DNA from: Locusta migratoria | Taxonomy: Eukaryota > Arthropoda > Insecta > Orthoptera > Acrididae | Length of the DNA stretch: 64,000 nt | NCBI GenBank assembly: GCA_026315105.1 | Contig: CM048746.1 | Location: forward strand, 641,755,398-641,819,397 | Reading direction: 5' to 3' | Shown here: positions 1-11,889 of the stretch, one piece after another | Position numbering within the stretch: position 1 is the first letter of the stretch | Layout: each line of letters opens with the position of its first letter | Made by a program: the position numbers and the translations under genes | Notes under the pieces: generated by a model | Seen by the model: the letters and a program-made list of their open reading frames with translations, nothing else | What the model was told of the DNA's origin: nothing | Database searches by the model: none

Positions 1-2198
1 GTGTCGACAATTGTTTGACTGTTCACTGTTGATTTGAAGTCCGCACAGAGACGAAGTTTTCCTGACGGCTTGGGTATAATTACTATAGGCGAGGCCCACT
101 GACTCGCAGAAACAGGAGAAATCACCCCACTATCTTGCCAACGTTGAAGTTCTTCGGCAACTGTATCACGCATTGCGATAGGCACTGGTCTAGCTTTACG
201 AAATTTTGGAACTGCAGATTCTTTTAAAGTTACATGTGCCACGAAGTCTTTTGCACAACCTAGTTCCGGCGAAAACAAGTCACTATATTTGTCACACAAT
301 GCATTGATTTTATCCTGAGGCACTATTGACGAAATTTGAAGCACATCTCTTTGAATTGATAAACCAAACAAGTCAAAAGCATCTAGTCCAAAAATGTTCT
401 GTGTAGATTTGGCCTGAAGAACAACAAAAGCAACTGTTTTTGTTACACCTTGAAAAGAGGCGGGCAGGCTACATGTTCCTAGCACGGGAATATTTTCACC
501 TGTATAAGCTGTTAACACTTGCTGTGACGGCGACAATTTTGGCGAACCCAGAAGTTCATAAGCATCTTTATTTATTAATGTGACAGCGGAACCAGTATCA
601 AGCTGAAATTGCACCGTCTTATTTTCTATGAAGAGAGTCACAAACAGTTTTTGCTTGCGGCGCTCGACAGGTGCGCGAATGTGGGCAACGTCTGCTACGG
701 TTTGTTTGCTGCGTCTGCGCGGGCCGCGTAGTGAAGTAAGCGGCGCAGACTCGGCACGCAGCGGATTAACCACACTGTCACTAGATGACACTACCGCCGG
801 ATCGGCGTCCGCGCAATGCGAAGCTACTCCAGATGTACTAACTACTGCACTACACTTTTGTGTAGCTACTTGGTGTCTACTGTCACTAGCTACACAGTAC
901 TGGGCACTATTACAAGGAGCAGTTGCAGAAGGCACTATTTTCACTACAGGAATGCACTGTTCATAGTCATTTTGCTTGTCCCGAACCCTTGTCCGTTGCA
1001 CTGTTTTACGCGCTCGTCGGCGCTTGCTACGTGGTGCACTATATAGTTTTGCCATAGGCGCAGAACTACTTTCTTGCAATGGAGATCCAAGGAAAGCACT
1101 GTTCAATTCCACAGCCCGTATAACATTTACAGAATGAACTGTTCTCGCACTCTGCGAAGCACTGTTTCTAACGGTACCGTTCTTTGAGTTTTTAATTTGC
1201 ATACACACAGACTGTACATGACCTGATTTGCCACATTGATAACAGGTTGCGTTGCGACTAGGGCAATGAGCACGCTTGTGGCGAGACACACACCGGGGGC
1301 AAGATTTACGTACATTTTTCTGAAATGAGCGTTGGCGTCCGTTATGCAAATTACTGTGTCTAACACTACGGGGCGACCTTTGCGTCGCACTTTTACTCTG
1401 GCTACTGTTCACTGTCTGTTCAGCACGGCCGGTAGAAAAATAAGAATCACTAGTGCTATACTGAGAACTACGCCTAGGAAAGCGTCCGTTGCGGCGCACT
1501 GAATTTACACTGTGGCTTTGCATTTCTACATCTGCTAAGTCAAAAGTATCATGCGCTTCTATAAGCTGCAGTACACTGTCTAATGAGGGGTCAGACTGTT
1601 TCAGAATTGCTGCTCTAATTCTGGGGTCTTGAATATTCTGCGTAATCGCATCCCTCAACATCACGTCACTATACGAAAGTCCACAAGAGCAAGTAAATTT
1701 ACATTGGCGGGTTAAGCCCTTCAATTCCGTAATCCACTCTTGGTGTGACTGCTGCGGTAATTTTTTTAGTCTGAAAAATCGGTACCGTGCCGCAGCTACG
1801 AGAACTTTTCTCTCATAATGAGCATTCAGTGCTTCTACTATTTGTTCAAAGTCTACATCACGAGGAGATGCTGGCGGGAATAGTTTCTGCAGTAATACGA
1901 AGGTTTTGGGGCCCACCACAGATAATAGCAGATGCTTCACTTTCTGACCTGTAATTTGATGAGCCGCGACGAGTTCTTGAAACTGTGCGAAGTAGTCGCT
2001 CCATTCTTCCTCACGTTCGTTGTACTGGCGGAACGTCGGAAGCGGTGCGGCGGCAGGTGTGGGCTGCTGATGCGACGGCTGTTGTTGTTGGTTAGCTGCC
2101 TGCGCTGTGAGCTGGGACACCGCCTGGAGGAGTTGCGTTATTTGCGCCGTCTGTAACTGAATAATTTCCATTAAGTTTGGGTTCGGGGTAGTGGCCAT
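1..2198 (-). CDS. Ty3/Gypsy (Mag-like) Gag-Pol polyprotein, 3' part beyond the left edge
   Basis: One frame stays open from an ATG at 2198 to the window edge, about 732 codons. Residues 1-240 are Gag-like, with a Gln-rich stretch near residue 40. Two zinc knuckles follow: an atypical CX2CX3HX4C (C300, C303, H307, C312) and a classic CX2CX4HX4C (C319, C322, H327, C332). A basic, Ser-rich linker leads to an aspartic protease with active site DTGSA (D534). After the protease comes the start of reverse transcriptase, with WASPIVIIPKP and LRLCADFK. This order is that of Ty3/Gypsy elements with Gag and Pol in one frame. The catalytic YxDD, RNase H and integrase would lie to the left. The open frame suggests a young copy that was intact at least this far. 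The opposite-strand reading frames in this stretch are shadows. Confidence 0.9.
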   Translation of the reverse strand, partial: MATTPNPNLMEIIQLQTAQITQLLQAVSQLTAQAANQQQQPSHQQPTPAAAPLPTFRQYNEREEEWSDYFAQFQELVAAHQITGQKVKHLLLSVVGPKTFVLLQKLFPPASPRDVDFEQIVEALNAHYERKVLVAAARYRFFRLKKLPQQSHQEWITELKGLTRQCKFTCSCGLSYSDVMLRDAITQNIQDPRIRAAILKQSDPSLDSVLQLIEAHDTFDLADVEMQSHSVNSVRRNGRFPRRSSQYSTSDSYFSTGRAEQTVNSSQSKSATQRSPRSVRHSNLHNGRQRSFQKNVRKSCPRCVSRHKRAHCPSRNATCYQCGKSGHVQSVCMQIKNSKNGTVRNSASQSARTVHSVNVIRAVELNSAFLGSPLQESSSAPMAKLYSAPRSKRRRARKTVQRTRVRDKQNDYEQCIPVVKIVPSATAPCNSAQYCVASDSRHQVATQKCSAVVSTSGVASHCADADPAVVSSSDSVVNPLRAESAPLTSLRGPRRRSKQTVADVAHIRAPVERRKQKLFVTLFIENKTVQFQLDTGSAVTLINKDAYELLGSPKLSPSQQVLTAYTGENIPVLGTCSLPASFQGVTKTVAFVVLQAKSTQNIFGLDAFDLFGLSIQRDVLQISSIVPQDKINALCDKYSDLFSPELGCAKDFVAHVTLKESAVPKFRKARPVPIAMRDTVAEELQRWQDSGVISPVSASQWASPIVIIPKPSGKLRLCADFKSTVNSQTIVD

Positions 2199-2416
2199 GC
2201 TGACCGATTAGGCGCCGCGCATACAAGTAAATTATAACAAAACACAATTGCAATATGAAAGAGGACGCTCTGCAACAAAAAAGTCCACAAAACACGTAAC
2301 TGAAAAAGTTCCCCCAAAATTCTTATATTAAGGGTGGGTGGGCGGGAGCAATTTCTGCGTGCTCCGACTGCTGCCGTCTGGCTGCTGCAAGCGGGCTGGT
2401 CCAAGGTTCTATCCCA

Positions 2417-2428
2417 TCCTCGTCGCCA
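2417..2428 (-). promoter_or_regulatory. primer-binding site of the Mag-like element
   Basis: On the minus strand TGGCGACGAGGA lies just inside the probable LTR, about 220 bp upstream of the Gag ATG. This sequence is typical of Mag-type elements, which are usually described as primed by a serine tRNA. A second, imperfect copy (CGGCGACGAAG) lies about 25 bp further out, inside the LTR end, as a short tandem duplication. The leader between this site and the Gag ATG (2199-2416) shows no other feature. Confidence 0.6.
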
Positions 2429-2432
2429 CTTT

Positions 2433-2876
2433 TGTGTCCCAACTTCGTCGCCGCTTTTGTGTCCCAGCCTCGTCGTAGGTGTCGGTGGCCGAGTGGAATG
2501 AGACCGACACGCTGGTGCAGGTACGGAGGGGAGCAGCCAGAAACTATAAACACTCGAGTAAATTAGAAAGAGATATATTGCACAGAATGTAACAATACTT
2601 AACTTTTACATAGTACTGCAGAATGTTGATACATAGTTGTTAGAGGCCTGCCTAGTGCCTGTACAATAGCAAAGTCTTCACTCGTGCCTATCTGATTACG
2701 AAGGTCCTAACTCGTTGCTATCTCAGTCCGAAGTGCCATGTCTTTCCGTGGTGGCCACGAGCGGGGTTCCAGCAGAGGGCGCTCGTGGCTGTCGTCGGAA
2801 GAACGCCGCGCCGTGCATGCATGGCGGCGCGCGGCGAAAGTAGGTGGCGCGCACTTTGTACTTGTGCGACACCACA
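2433..2876 (-). repeat. probable 5' LTR of the Mag-like element
   Basis: The segment starts TGTGGTGTCGC and ends GGGACACA on the minus strand, so it has TG...CA ends and abuts the primer site. Its layout parallels the better-defined LTRs at 50818-51306 and 12205-25584. The right-hand limit is a judgement, because the partner LTR is outside the window and no target duplication can be tested. Confidence 0.5.
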
Positions 2877-3596
2877 TATCTGATATGCATTCCACTCACA
2901 TTAATGTAAGCAGCCATCAAGAATTTGAATAACTACCTTTGACAGCGGAAATCCCTGCGAGTCGTGTGGAAAGATGGCCAACGAGGAACTCAAATGTAGG
3001 CACAGGGATATGAACCCGTGACCACTCCATCGTCGTTGGCTGGAACTCAATAGAGCCAGCATCCATCGTGCAAGTGCCACACACATTTCTAGTGGGTTTA
3101 AATCTGTTGGGTTGTGTTGCCAGGGGAGTACGGCAAACTCAGCCCGGTAGACTTAAAACCATTGACTAACACTGCGAGACCTGTGAAACATAGTGCTGAC
3201 ATGACGATAGATGTCATCGTTACGAGGAAAAGTAAAATACATTTACAGGTTGATTTGGTACTTCGGGTTAAGCTTACTTCTGTTGATCCACTGCGCCATC
3301 AACAATAACGACGTTACCTGAAATATGACGATAAATCGTTCTCCTTTCAACGATTGCTGGGTGCTCTTTCTTCAGATATTTAATGCCAATAACCATCTGT
3401 TCCCATGCAGCATCAAAATTTATTCATATGAAAAGGCCACCTGTAGCAGTATTTTCGTTCAAATTCCAACCTTTGCTATCACCATTGGTACATGAAGCAG
3501 ACACCTGTTGTGGAGGTGAATATGAAGTAAAGGCCGCTGAGCAGTCGTTGAAAAGACACAGAAGCGCTGAATTGGCCGAGTGTTCTAAGGAGTCTT
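2877..3596. other. no recognisable gene
   Basis: Around 3000-3080 there is a B-box-like GGTTCATATCC on the minus strand, but no convincing tRNA or SINE body. The rest of the interval shows nothing I can assign. Confidence 0.4.
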
Positions 3597-4355
3597 TATG
3601 CGGAGTGCCCGATGCATCTACATGCGATACTCTGCAAATCCCGTTTACGTGCCTGGCAGAGGATTCATCGAACCACCTTTACACTATTCATCTGCTATTC
3701 CATTCTCGAATAGCGCGTGAGAAGAAAGAACATCTGAATCTTTCAGTTCGAGCTCTGATTTCTCTGGTTCGCATTTCCTACGACATTATCTACGTATTCT
3801 TTCCAGTTTAAGTCGATGTAATAGTAATTTCTAGGTATTTACTTGAGTTTACGGAGTTCACATTCGATTGATTTATCTTCTAAACCAAGTTTAACGGATT
3901 TCTTTTCGTACTCATATGGACGACTTCACACTTCTCATTATTTAGAGTTAATTGTCAATATTTACACCATACTGATATTTAAATCGTTCAGCAGGTGGTT
4001 TTGATCTTCAGATGACTGTACTAGACGATAAATGACGGCGTGATCTGCAAACAACGTAAGAGAACTGCTCGGATTCTCTCCTAAATCGTTTATATAGATA
4101 AGGAACAGCAAAAAACCAATAACACTACCCTGTGGACGCCGGCTATCACCTCTGTTTTAGTCGATGCCTTTCCATCGATTACTACAAACTGTGCCCTCTC
4201 TGACAGGAAATACCCTATACAGTCACGCAATTTGATTAAAAGCCGTTTGTGAGACACGGTGCAAAAGACTTCCGAAAATCTAGAATTACGGAATCAATTT
4301 GAGAACGCTTGTCGATAGCACTCATCATTTTGTGTGAATAGCTAGTTGTGTTTCA
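3597..4355 (-). pseudogene. CR1/jockey-like LINE, 3' fragment of reverse transcriptase plus 3' UTR
   Basis: Read on the minus strand, the segment gives an RT core resembling AIDKxSQIDSVILDF, then FADHAVIYRLVQSSED, with several stops and frameshifts. The second Asp of the catalytic FADD is His. The 3' UTR, with words matching TGGTTTGATGAA and CCAGGCAC, aligns by eye with the LINE ends at 34.3 and 50.2 kb. The copy is 5'-truncated near 4355, as is usual for target-primed insertion. Confidence 0.75.
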
Positions 4356-4439
4356 CATTAACGATATTTTTTTAATCCGTGTTGACCTTGGGTCAACAGA
4401 TCATTCTGTTCGAGAAAAGTCATAAAATTTTGCTCGCTG

Positions 4440-4560
4440 TTGGAGGTTCGAGTCCTCCGTCGGGCATGAGTGTCTATATTGCCCTTTGCATAAGTTAGAA
4501 TAATTAATTTGTAAGCCTATGGACTGATGACCAATCCCTTAGATTTACAAATATTAGAAC
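4440..4560 (+). repeat. SINE family B fragment
   Basis: A B box (GGTTCGAGTCC) and the tail GTCTATGGACTGATGACC identify the right part of a tRNA-derived SINE. The tRNA head is missing. The copy is diverged compared with 40385-40565. Confidence 0.6.
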
Positions 4561-5349
4561 ATTTGAGCCTGACATTAAATACCCCAACTAATATCATTAT
4601 TAGATTAGCTGGATATAGGGACGTCAATTCTTAATCGTCAAAGTAACTGTAAAATATTTTGGAATATGCAAAATATCGATTATGGAAACCACTAAAGCGG
4701 TCATTAGATTTACAAACATTTGATGTTGAAGAGAGACAGTTCGTACCCTCTTGGTTCATTTGGGTGGTCTGCACGACAGTCAACATTGCGAAATTCTGTA
4801 AATATGCAACCGCTGTAATTGTTTTTCAACCTATATATTCGACTGCTTAACTAAGCCCCGACTGTGGGTTGATAATGAACTAAAAAAAGACGAAGAACAT
4901 CAGGAGTGCCAAAATGAAATCAACGGTAATCTCACCATCAGGAGTGGGGTGTACGAAGTAAATGATGTTAATGGCAGTCTAGCGCAGGCAGTGAGGCATT
5001 CATAGTCAACCAGTACCTACCAAAAGCCTTAATTTGAGGAAGAAATTACTACTACATCTGGAGGTGTAATTGGACGAAAACTTATCCTGCTACTGCCTTA
5101 CATCAGCGAAGTTTTGCAGGTAAAATCATATTTATTTATGCTTTTATTAATAATTTTTGATGTTAATGATTTTTATTATATGATTTACAAAGCATACTGT
5201 ATTTTCTTTCTCATGTGTCGTAGATGTCTGCCGCCTGTGAATGTAACTGGCGCATGACAGTCGTCTTCAGGTTTTTGTCGTTGTCGAAACGCTATCCGAA
5301 GGACAGAAATATCAGTTCCTCCCCCAAACATTTTGTTTCGTGGTCGAGA
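4561..5349. other. no recognisable gene
   Basis: This is AT-rich sequence. Short open frames here have no family signature. The start of the frame at 5224 lies upstream of the LINE homology and is probably not part of it. Confidence 0.4.
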
Positions 5350-6135
5350 TTGCTATTAACCAATAGTCGACACGTATTCAGAAAGTACCGCTCTTGCGAA
5401 ACACAGCTTGCCCTTTATTCACATGAAGTGATAAGTGCCATCGACAAGGGATCTCAAATCGATTCCATATTTCTGGATTTCCGGAAGGCTTTTGACACTG
5501 TACCTCACAAGCGGTTTCTAATGAAATTGCGTGCTTATGGAACATCGCCCCAATTGTGCAAATGGATTCCCGATTTCCCATCAGGAAGGACACAGTTCGT
5601 AGTAATTGACGGTAAGTCATTGAGTAAAACAGAAGTGATATCTGGCGTTCTCTAGGGAAGCGTTATAGGTCCCCTACTCTTCCTTGTGTTTATAAACGAT
5701 TTAGGAGACAATCGGAATAGCTCCCTTAGACTGTTCGCGGATGATGCTGTTGTTTATCTGTTAGTGAAGTCAACGGAGGATCAAAAGAAACTGCAAAGCG
5801 ATTTAGACAAAATTTCTACATGATACGAAAATTGTCAATTAACACTAAATAATGAAAAGTGTGAAGTAATATACATGACCACTAAAAGAAATCCGCTGAA
5901 CTTCAATTACACGATAAATCATTCAAACTTTAAGATCGTAAATTCTAGCAAATGCTTTGTAATTACAATTACGAACAACTTAGACTGGAGAGAACACACA
6001 AAAAATATTGTGGGGAAGGCGAACCAAAGGTTACGTTTCATTGGCAGAACGTTTCGAAGATGCAACAGCTCCACCAAACAGACTGTCTACATCACACTTG
6101 TGCGTCCTCTCCTGGAGTACTATTTTGCATCAGAG
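5350..6135 (+). pseudogene. CR1/jockey-like LINE reverse transcriptase fragment
   Basis: The translation shows YRSCETQLALYSHEV, then IDSIFLDFRKAFDTVPHK (RT motif A), then SGVL, a stop at 5653 where a Gln is expected, and LRLFADDAVVY (the catalytic FADD). A second stop occurs at 5821. The thumb-like stretch YITLVRPLLEYY follows. The copy is truncated at both ends and lacks endonuclease and 3' UTR. It belongs to the same subfamily as 33035-34322 and 46790-50235. Confidence 0.85.
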
Positions 6136-7394
6136 CAACGTAATCGTGTTGCGAGGTCATCGAGGTCGGGCTGCCGCACCATCTCAACCGGGTGATCACT
6201 GTTGACGGACGTTCGCCCACTTTTTTCTTCTCATCATGGACACTTTGAAGAATTTTGGGAGAAAACTTACATAAGTGACGCTCCATTAGTTTGCTCCTTA
6301 TGAACTGCCCGTAGACCCGTCATACCTGACGGTGAATGTCCATGTTTTGTGCATTAAGGTACTTTATCGTTGATCGAACCTGACAGGTGGAAAAGGAAGG
6401 AATAAGAGAAGCCATTTTGGAGCCCCAAAAACCAGGATGCCGGAAGTTGTCACAGAGCGCGGATTTAGGTCGGCTGCTATCGACTTGCATCATCGAATCA
6501 AGTCACTCGACGCCATGACTACGACATTTTCGTAAATAAACAGACGGCTATTTATGACCTGGACGAAGATGAATTTTACTGCTACTCGTTGCACTCGCAA
6601 CTGATCTCTTAGGGTCTTACCTAATCACAAACTCTGAAATCGCTACAAACTCGAAAATAAGCAGCCTACATTTTCTTTTAAGAGAACGCCAGGTATTTGA
6701 CAGTCACCACTTTAATTTTAAATTCACAATTATGATTTCAGCCTTTCCTATTATATATGATGTTATATGACGTGTGAACGAAAACAAAACAGTACCATAT
6801 TGGTGTAATGGCCACGAAATAGATTCTACTTTTCAGTTATGTCTCGTTTCTGTGCCTTGATGCAGTAAATTCCTTTTCCATTTGTGCTCAATTGTAGAAC
6901 TTGACGACTCCTACGGAGATTTGAGGATGACATCTTTAGCAGGCTATTCTGACAAATTGAAATTTTGATGTCGCACATAAAAATGGCTTTTTTGGTGGGG
7001 ATCATAATTGTGAATTAAAAATTAGTTAATGATAATGTAAGGGTCTTAAAGAAATTTTATTTGAGTGTCTTCCTCCACAAATTAAAAATCTAGAAACAGA
7101 CAAGATAAAGGTGAATGGTACTCGTTTCGGTCACAGTAGTTCAAACTGTTTCCTTATGTTTCTGCCTAATTACGCACTCGGAAATTGGCACATATTCATT
7201 TATAATTGTAACAACACATAGTTTAAACGTTGCTGATAGGCATCTCGTATCAGCCGCAATAATTTAAACTTTCTTCTTAGGCTACTACATAAAAACGTAC
7301 TCGGCCAAACGGCCCACCACATCTTTGCGGGAAGGAGTAATGTAAAAGCCATTTTTTCTCGTATCAATCACAAAAATTTAAACTATTCAAACAT
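6136..7394. other. no recognisable gene
   Basis: The interval is mostly AT-rich with short non-homologous frames. Nothing could be assigned. Confidence 0.4.
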
Positions 7395-7480
7395 ATCTTT
7401 CAAATGTTTGTTTAGCTTATGGGACTTAATTGGGGGGTTTTAAGTCCGTAAACTTGCAAACTACTCCCGAACCGGACGCG
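7395..7480 (-). repeat. SINE family A tail fragment
   Basis: Diverged forms of the family A tail are visible (CAAATGTTTG, TATGGGACTTAA, AAACTTGCAAACTACT). The tRNA-like head is absent. Confidence 0.6.
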
Positions 7481-7914
7481 ACTGGATGGCCAAGAAGATT
7501 TTATTTATTCAATAATATTATCATCCCAGAATCTTTTACTAACGTAAAAAGTAACGAAAAGATTTTGTTCTCCTAAGATTCTAATCCAAAATTTTCCATG
7601 ACAGACTCCAAAATCCCTCTAACCGCATTTTTTTTATTATTTTTATTATATAGCTCGGTTCCTTGCGGACGTTGATATCACACTTGTCCCATGTTGATTC
7701 TTGCGTACTGCCATCAGTTCTTCTTTTATTGTTATTAGGGAGGACATGCAGCCCTCTCACTTAACACTCTGAGATACCGTTCCGGCGAACCTGCAATTCT
7801 TGTCGCTTATTTTAATTCATAGACTTTATGCTGCGGGATTTGTCCTTAGTGCATCATTCCTTGATATAACGATTTTAAACATATCTTGTCAAGAGTTGCA
7901 GCAACCGTAGTAAA
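7481..7914. other. no recognisable gene
   Basis: Unassigned AT-rich sequence between a SINE tail and a PLE end. Confidence 0.35.
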
Positions 7915-8130
7915 TTAACAATGATTGTAGAAACAGCCCAACAAGTTGCACTTTGTTTAGATACTTTACCTTGTTTTCGGAACCAGCTAAGAGTGCCTTC
8001 ATCATAAGATTAAAATTATTACCTAAAACTGAATGTTTGAGTAAATTAACAGACAATCGTATGAAATATTTTATACAATATTTTTATATACAAAACCATA
8101 TGTAGAAATACGTACTCACATGCGCGATAT
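7915..8130 (-). repeat. Penelope-like terminal sequence, inverted relative to 11890-12115
   Basis: The reverse complement matches 11890-12115 almost base for base over about 210 bp. Shared words include CATGTGAGTACG, TTGTATATAAAAAT and CAACTTGTTGGGCTG. It contains a degraded version of the hammerhead-like core seen in the partner: ATGATGA, a stem, then GAAA. The next segment (8140-8260) matches 10700-10830 in inverted orientation. Confidence 0.65.
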
Positions 8131-8349
8131 AGTCAAGTGCAAAAGATAAAAAGCATTGGAGCACATACTAGCCAGAGGCTAGTAAGTCACATTTTACAAA
8201 TGAGCGACTGGCCTTTGTCGGCCTGCCGTAGTACAGCTCGCCAGCCAACTGCGGCGAGGCGCATGCGCCGTACAAAAAGTACTTTATTCCTCTCCTGGGC
8301 CCCGTACCTTATAGAAAATAACGTCTTCTTAGTAAGAAGTATAATTGCA

Positions 8350-8777
8350 ATGTAGTTTTTTCTACCTCCAAAAGCCTCAAGAGTAATCTCATTCATATCT
8401 TGAAATCTTATGAGCCGCCTTTACAAAAATACGGCGTCTATAAAATAACATATAGGTCGTGCCCTACATATTACACTGGACAGACTGGTCGAGCTATTGC
8501 TACCAGATGTAAAGAACACTGTATAGGGAAAAAAGGCACTAACGTTTACAATTCTTCCTTTGTCGACCATCTGCTAATTGCAAATCACTAACCAAAAGAT
8601 GTTCAGGATGTTAGTATTTTGCATACAGAAAGTGAAGGGAGTAAACTTGATGTTCTTGAGGAATTGGAAATTTTCAAACATTTTTCTTTGAAAGATAATT
8701 TCATTCCTAACGAGCAGCTACATTCACGCAATAAAGAATTCTTCAGTGCTTTGAAGCCGTTACTCAGAGATCCCTAA
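8350..8777 (+). pseudogene. Penelope-like element, C-terminal GIY-YIG endonuclease
   Basis: The frame reads KYGVYKITYRSCPTYYTGQT followed by GRAIATRCKEH, which fits the GIY-YIG endonuclease of PLEs (GVY...YTGQTGR...R..EH). One in-frame stop follows NH near 8591. The frame then continues through DVLEELEIFKHF, NEQLHSRN and LKPLLRDP to a stop at about 8777. The upstream reverse transcriptase is missing, so this is a 5'-truncated, dead copy. Confidence 0.85.
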
Positions 8778-8827
8778 TTTTGTCTTTTTTGTTTGGGTTA
8801 TTCGTGTATCTCCGGTAATAATAATGT

Positions 8828-8985
8828 TTCAAATGTTTGTATAGTCTATGGGACTTAACTACGGGGTCATCAGTCCCTAAACTTACAAACTACTTATGAA
8901 CTACTTACGAACTAGGACGGCACAAATATCCATGCCCGAGGGGGGATTCGAACCCCCGACCGTAGTGGCCGTGCAGACCGGTAAT
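8828..8985 (-). repeat. SINE family A, head-truncated
   Basis: On the minus strand the copy has the B box GGTTCGAATCC, GGGCATGGATATTTGTGCCG, and the tail ending TCCCATAGACTATACAAAC. The A box half of the tRNA head is lost. Confidence 0.85.
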
Positions 8986-10699
8986 AATATTTTCTACTTA
9001 CATTCAATATGATATTCACTGTTTAATAAGCCTATTATTTCAAGTCTTGCCTGTTCTTTTACTACTTATCTGGAAACTTTTGTTTAACGCCATATTTTAT
9101 GTCAAAACTGTGGTGTATTTGAATATTTCTGTACCCAAATCTTGTAAATCAACTAATGTTAAATCAGAAAAATCCTGTCTGTTAACTGCTTATTCTCAGT
9201 GTGTAATGTTTTCCATGTTCCACATGATCTGTATTAATCAAGCCCCCACAATCGCGTAAGCGGCCGACTGCGAACAAATTGAAGAGCGCCTTGGCGGTCA
9301 TTGTAGTGGCAAACTTCCACGCGAACTTTAAATGTTCGTAAGATTCTTTTGATTAGAGAGAGTATTCATTTGAGTTAAGTCGCGAAAACTATGTCTAATT
9401 GAACTATGTAACCACAAAACGGCTTCAGGCTCCTTCAATATACAGCAACAATCGGTTGTGTGTAAATTTATTACACGTGTACGGTGTAGAAATTGGCCAT
9501 CAGCTTTTCCTCTTCCTAACGAAACCGAACTGTACCATGTAGATTTTTTTTTTACGTTATGACTGCAGTACATGAACGGAATTTATCGTCAGACACGATT
9601 TTTTGGCACTTTCTCCTACTATTGTGAAACTTTTGTACAAATATTAATTTCGGAAGAGTTTCACACATTACGTCTTTGCTTTAATGCTGTATCCTTCAAT
9701 ATTCAGATATTTCATAGCGTCAAAAAATCAAACAGGGCTGATTGTGAAGTGAAATATGCCATCAGATACATAACTGAAAAATAGCTTCTTACGTTGTGAA
9801 TACGGCAATCATCCACCACCAAATTCTTTTAAGAACACGAAGTATGCCTTAACGTTTTCCTAATTAAAGCATCTAGCATTAGCATTAGGGTATCTAGCTA
9901 GAAAATTATCATTTTTAATGCTGTAAGCCAAATATCGTATAACAGAGTGAACTGCTCAAAAGTCAGCCACTAGGGTTGAACTTCACAATGTGCATCCACT
10001 GTGGCTATGTGCCGTTCGTATATGGAACTATATACAGGTCTGCAAACCCCTTTCAGTTGTTATACCTATATGTAAAGCAGATTACCTTTAAATTCTGCGT
10101 CACTAGTTGCTAATATTAATTTCATAAAGAAAAATTCGAACTGCAGTGTAGCAACTAATTTCGTACCCTAATAGTTATTTTACACAATCATAAAATGAAA
10201 CGTTTTGAGCTTCCTGTCCACCAGTACTGCCTAATGTAGTTCCTTTTTAAGAGCTATAAGTATTGTAAAAGCCTGTTATTTATTTCATTCAATCCTATAT
10301 TATCTTGACTAACAGTCTGTTAAGCAAGAGTAACTATCTCTGAACACAAGTAGTAGGGCTACTTGTATTCCTGAGAGATGTAAATGGGAATATAGTATTC
10401 GATCTTTTTATTCCTTTCTTAAATTGATTTATGTATTTAAACGCTGAGAAGCTCTTCACCATCGTTCATCATGTACACTGCGATAGTCAAACAATACAGA
10501 CGTGACTATCAATTGTGTATATACCTCGCAGTAGCTATTTAATGCATGATTTACCTGCTAATAAAACTCGTATTTATGTGACGCTTGCCACTACCATGGC
10601 GGCCGGGCGAAGGTTCAAATTATCCCGCGACAGCAGCGCCGTCAGGGAGTCTAGTTATTTTTACAAGGTCTTTGGTATTAATGCTTCTGTCACTCATAA
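8986..10699. other. no recognisable gene
   Basis: About 1.7 kb of AT-rich sequence with only short frames of no recognisable family. No SINE, LINE or TIR signature was found. Confidence 0.4.
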
Positions 10700-11850
10700 G
10701 CACTAAGAGAGGGAGTCAATGTGCGGCAGTTGGCTTGCGAGCAGTACGGCAGCCCGAAAACGGCTTGCCGCTCTTTCGTGAATGTGACTTACTAGCTTCT
10801 TGCTAGCATGTGTTCTAATATGTGAGTGCATGTTTTCGCGGCGATAGCCATTAATAAGATCTTCTCTGATTACAAGCCGCGTCATGTGGTTTACTGCCCA
10901 CGAGCTTTCGACAGAGAGAACTCCTCTGCCATTGTCAAGTAGATGACCAAATATTTACTCCCTCTTCAGACAATACACGTCTCCGACTCCTCGTTCTCAA
11001 ACAAAATGGCTTATTAGAAACAATATAAGACGTACCATAACTCTTGATGGCTACCTCAGAAATATTCCAAGAGCGATAAGCAATAACATCTCTCTCACAG
11101 AAAGACTCAAGACCAGGCATGGCAGCATTAGTCGTACGAACAAAAGCCACAGGAAGCCATCCAGAACCACCCAAAACTTCATTAGTCTTCACCGTAAAAT
11201 CAAATCATGCAGATACAAAAGTGCAAAACTTCTTCTTGAGCAGTAGTCCCAACACCATAAACACCAGGTGAAAGATCCACATTATTGCCTTCTACACTAC
11301 TTCTCTTATAATAACGACGGCGTGGCATCGTGATACAATGCTGTTGCTCGCGCGGCTGCCTCAAACACAATGAGCTACGATGGCTGCATGTTGCAACGAC
11401 CTTCTGCCTGGCGCACATGCTGTCTAGAACGCCACTTTTTAGTGGTTCTGGATGGCTTACTGTTGCTTTTGTTCGTACCACTAATGCTGCAATGCCTGGT
11501 CTTGAGTCTTTCTGTGAGAGAGATGTTATTGCTTGTCGCACTTGGCATATTTCTGAGGTAGTCATCAAGAGTTATGGTACTTCTTTTTTTTTTCTGATAA
11601 GCCATTTTGTTTGAGAACGAGAAGTCGGAGACGTGTATTGTCTGAAGAGGGAATACATATTTGGTTTAATGTTTCAACACCATTTCAAAAAACAAATTCC
11701 TAATTAAATATCCTTATCCTTAAAAACTTATTGCTGGGCACATGACATCCACTTGACAATGGCAGAGGAGTTCTCTGTCGATAGCTCGTGGACAGTAAAC
11801 CACATGACGCAGCTTGTAACCCGAGAAGATTTCATTAATGTGTTCTAATG
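10700..11850. repeat. head-to-head inverted pair of Penelope-like ends
   Basis: The left arm (10840-11192, minus) and right arm (11430-11850, plus) share long stretches. One block codes in both arms for GSGWL.VAFVRTTNAAMPGL or, on the other strand, for SNNISLTERLKTRH, so I cannot tell which strand was coding. Both arms end in a PLE-type terminus with CACTTGACAATGG or a close variant, GCAGAGGAGTTCTC and AAACCACATGACGC. The two arms point away from each other around a spacer of roughly 240 bp. The far left piece (10700-10830) also pairs with 8140-8260. Confidence 0.65.
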
Positions 11851-11889
11851 TTATTTATCTTTTGGACTTAAAAATATTGCTCATACGTT

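Noticed and set aside
628..1390. Small frames on both strands between 0.6 and 1.4 kb
   Set aside because: They overlap the Gag-Pol frame, which has strong motif support, in other frames.
2985..3080. A SINE around GGTTCATATCC
   Set aside because: Only a B-box-like word was found; no head, body or tail matched the families in this window.
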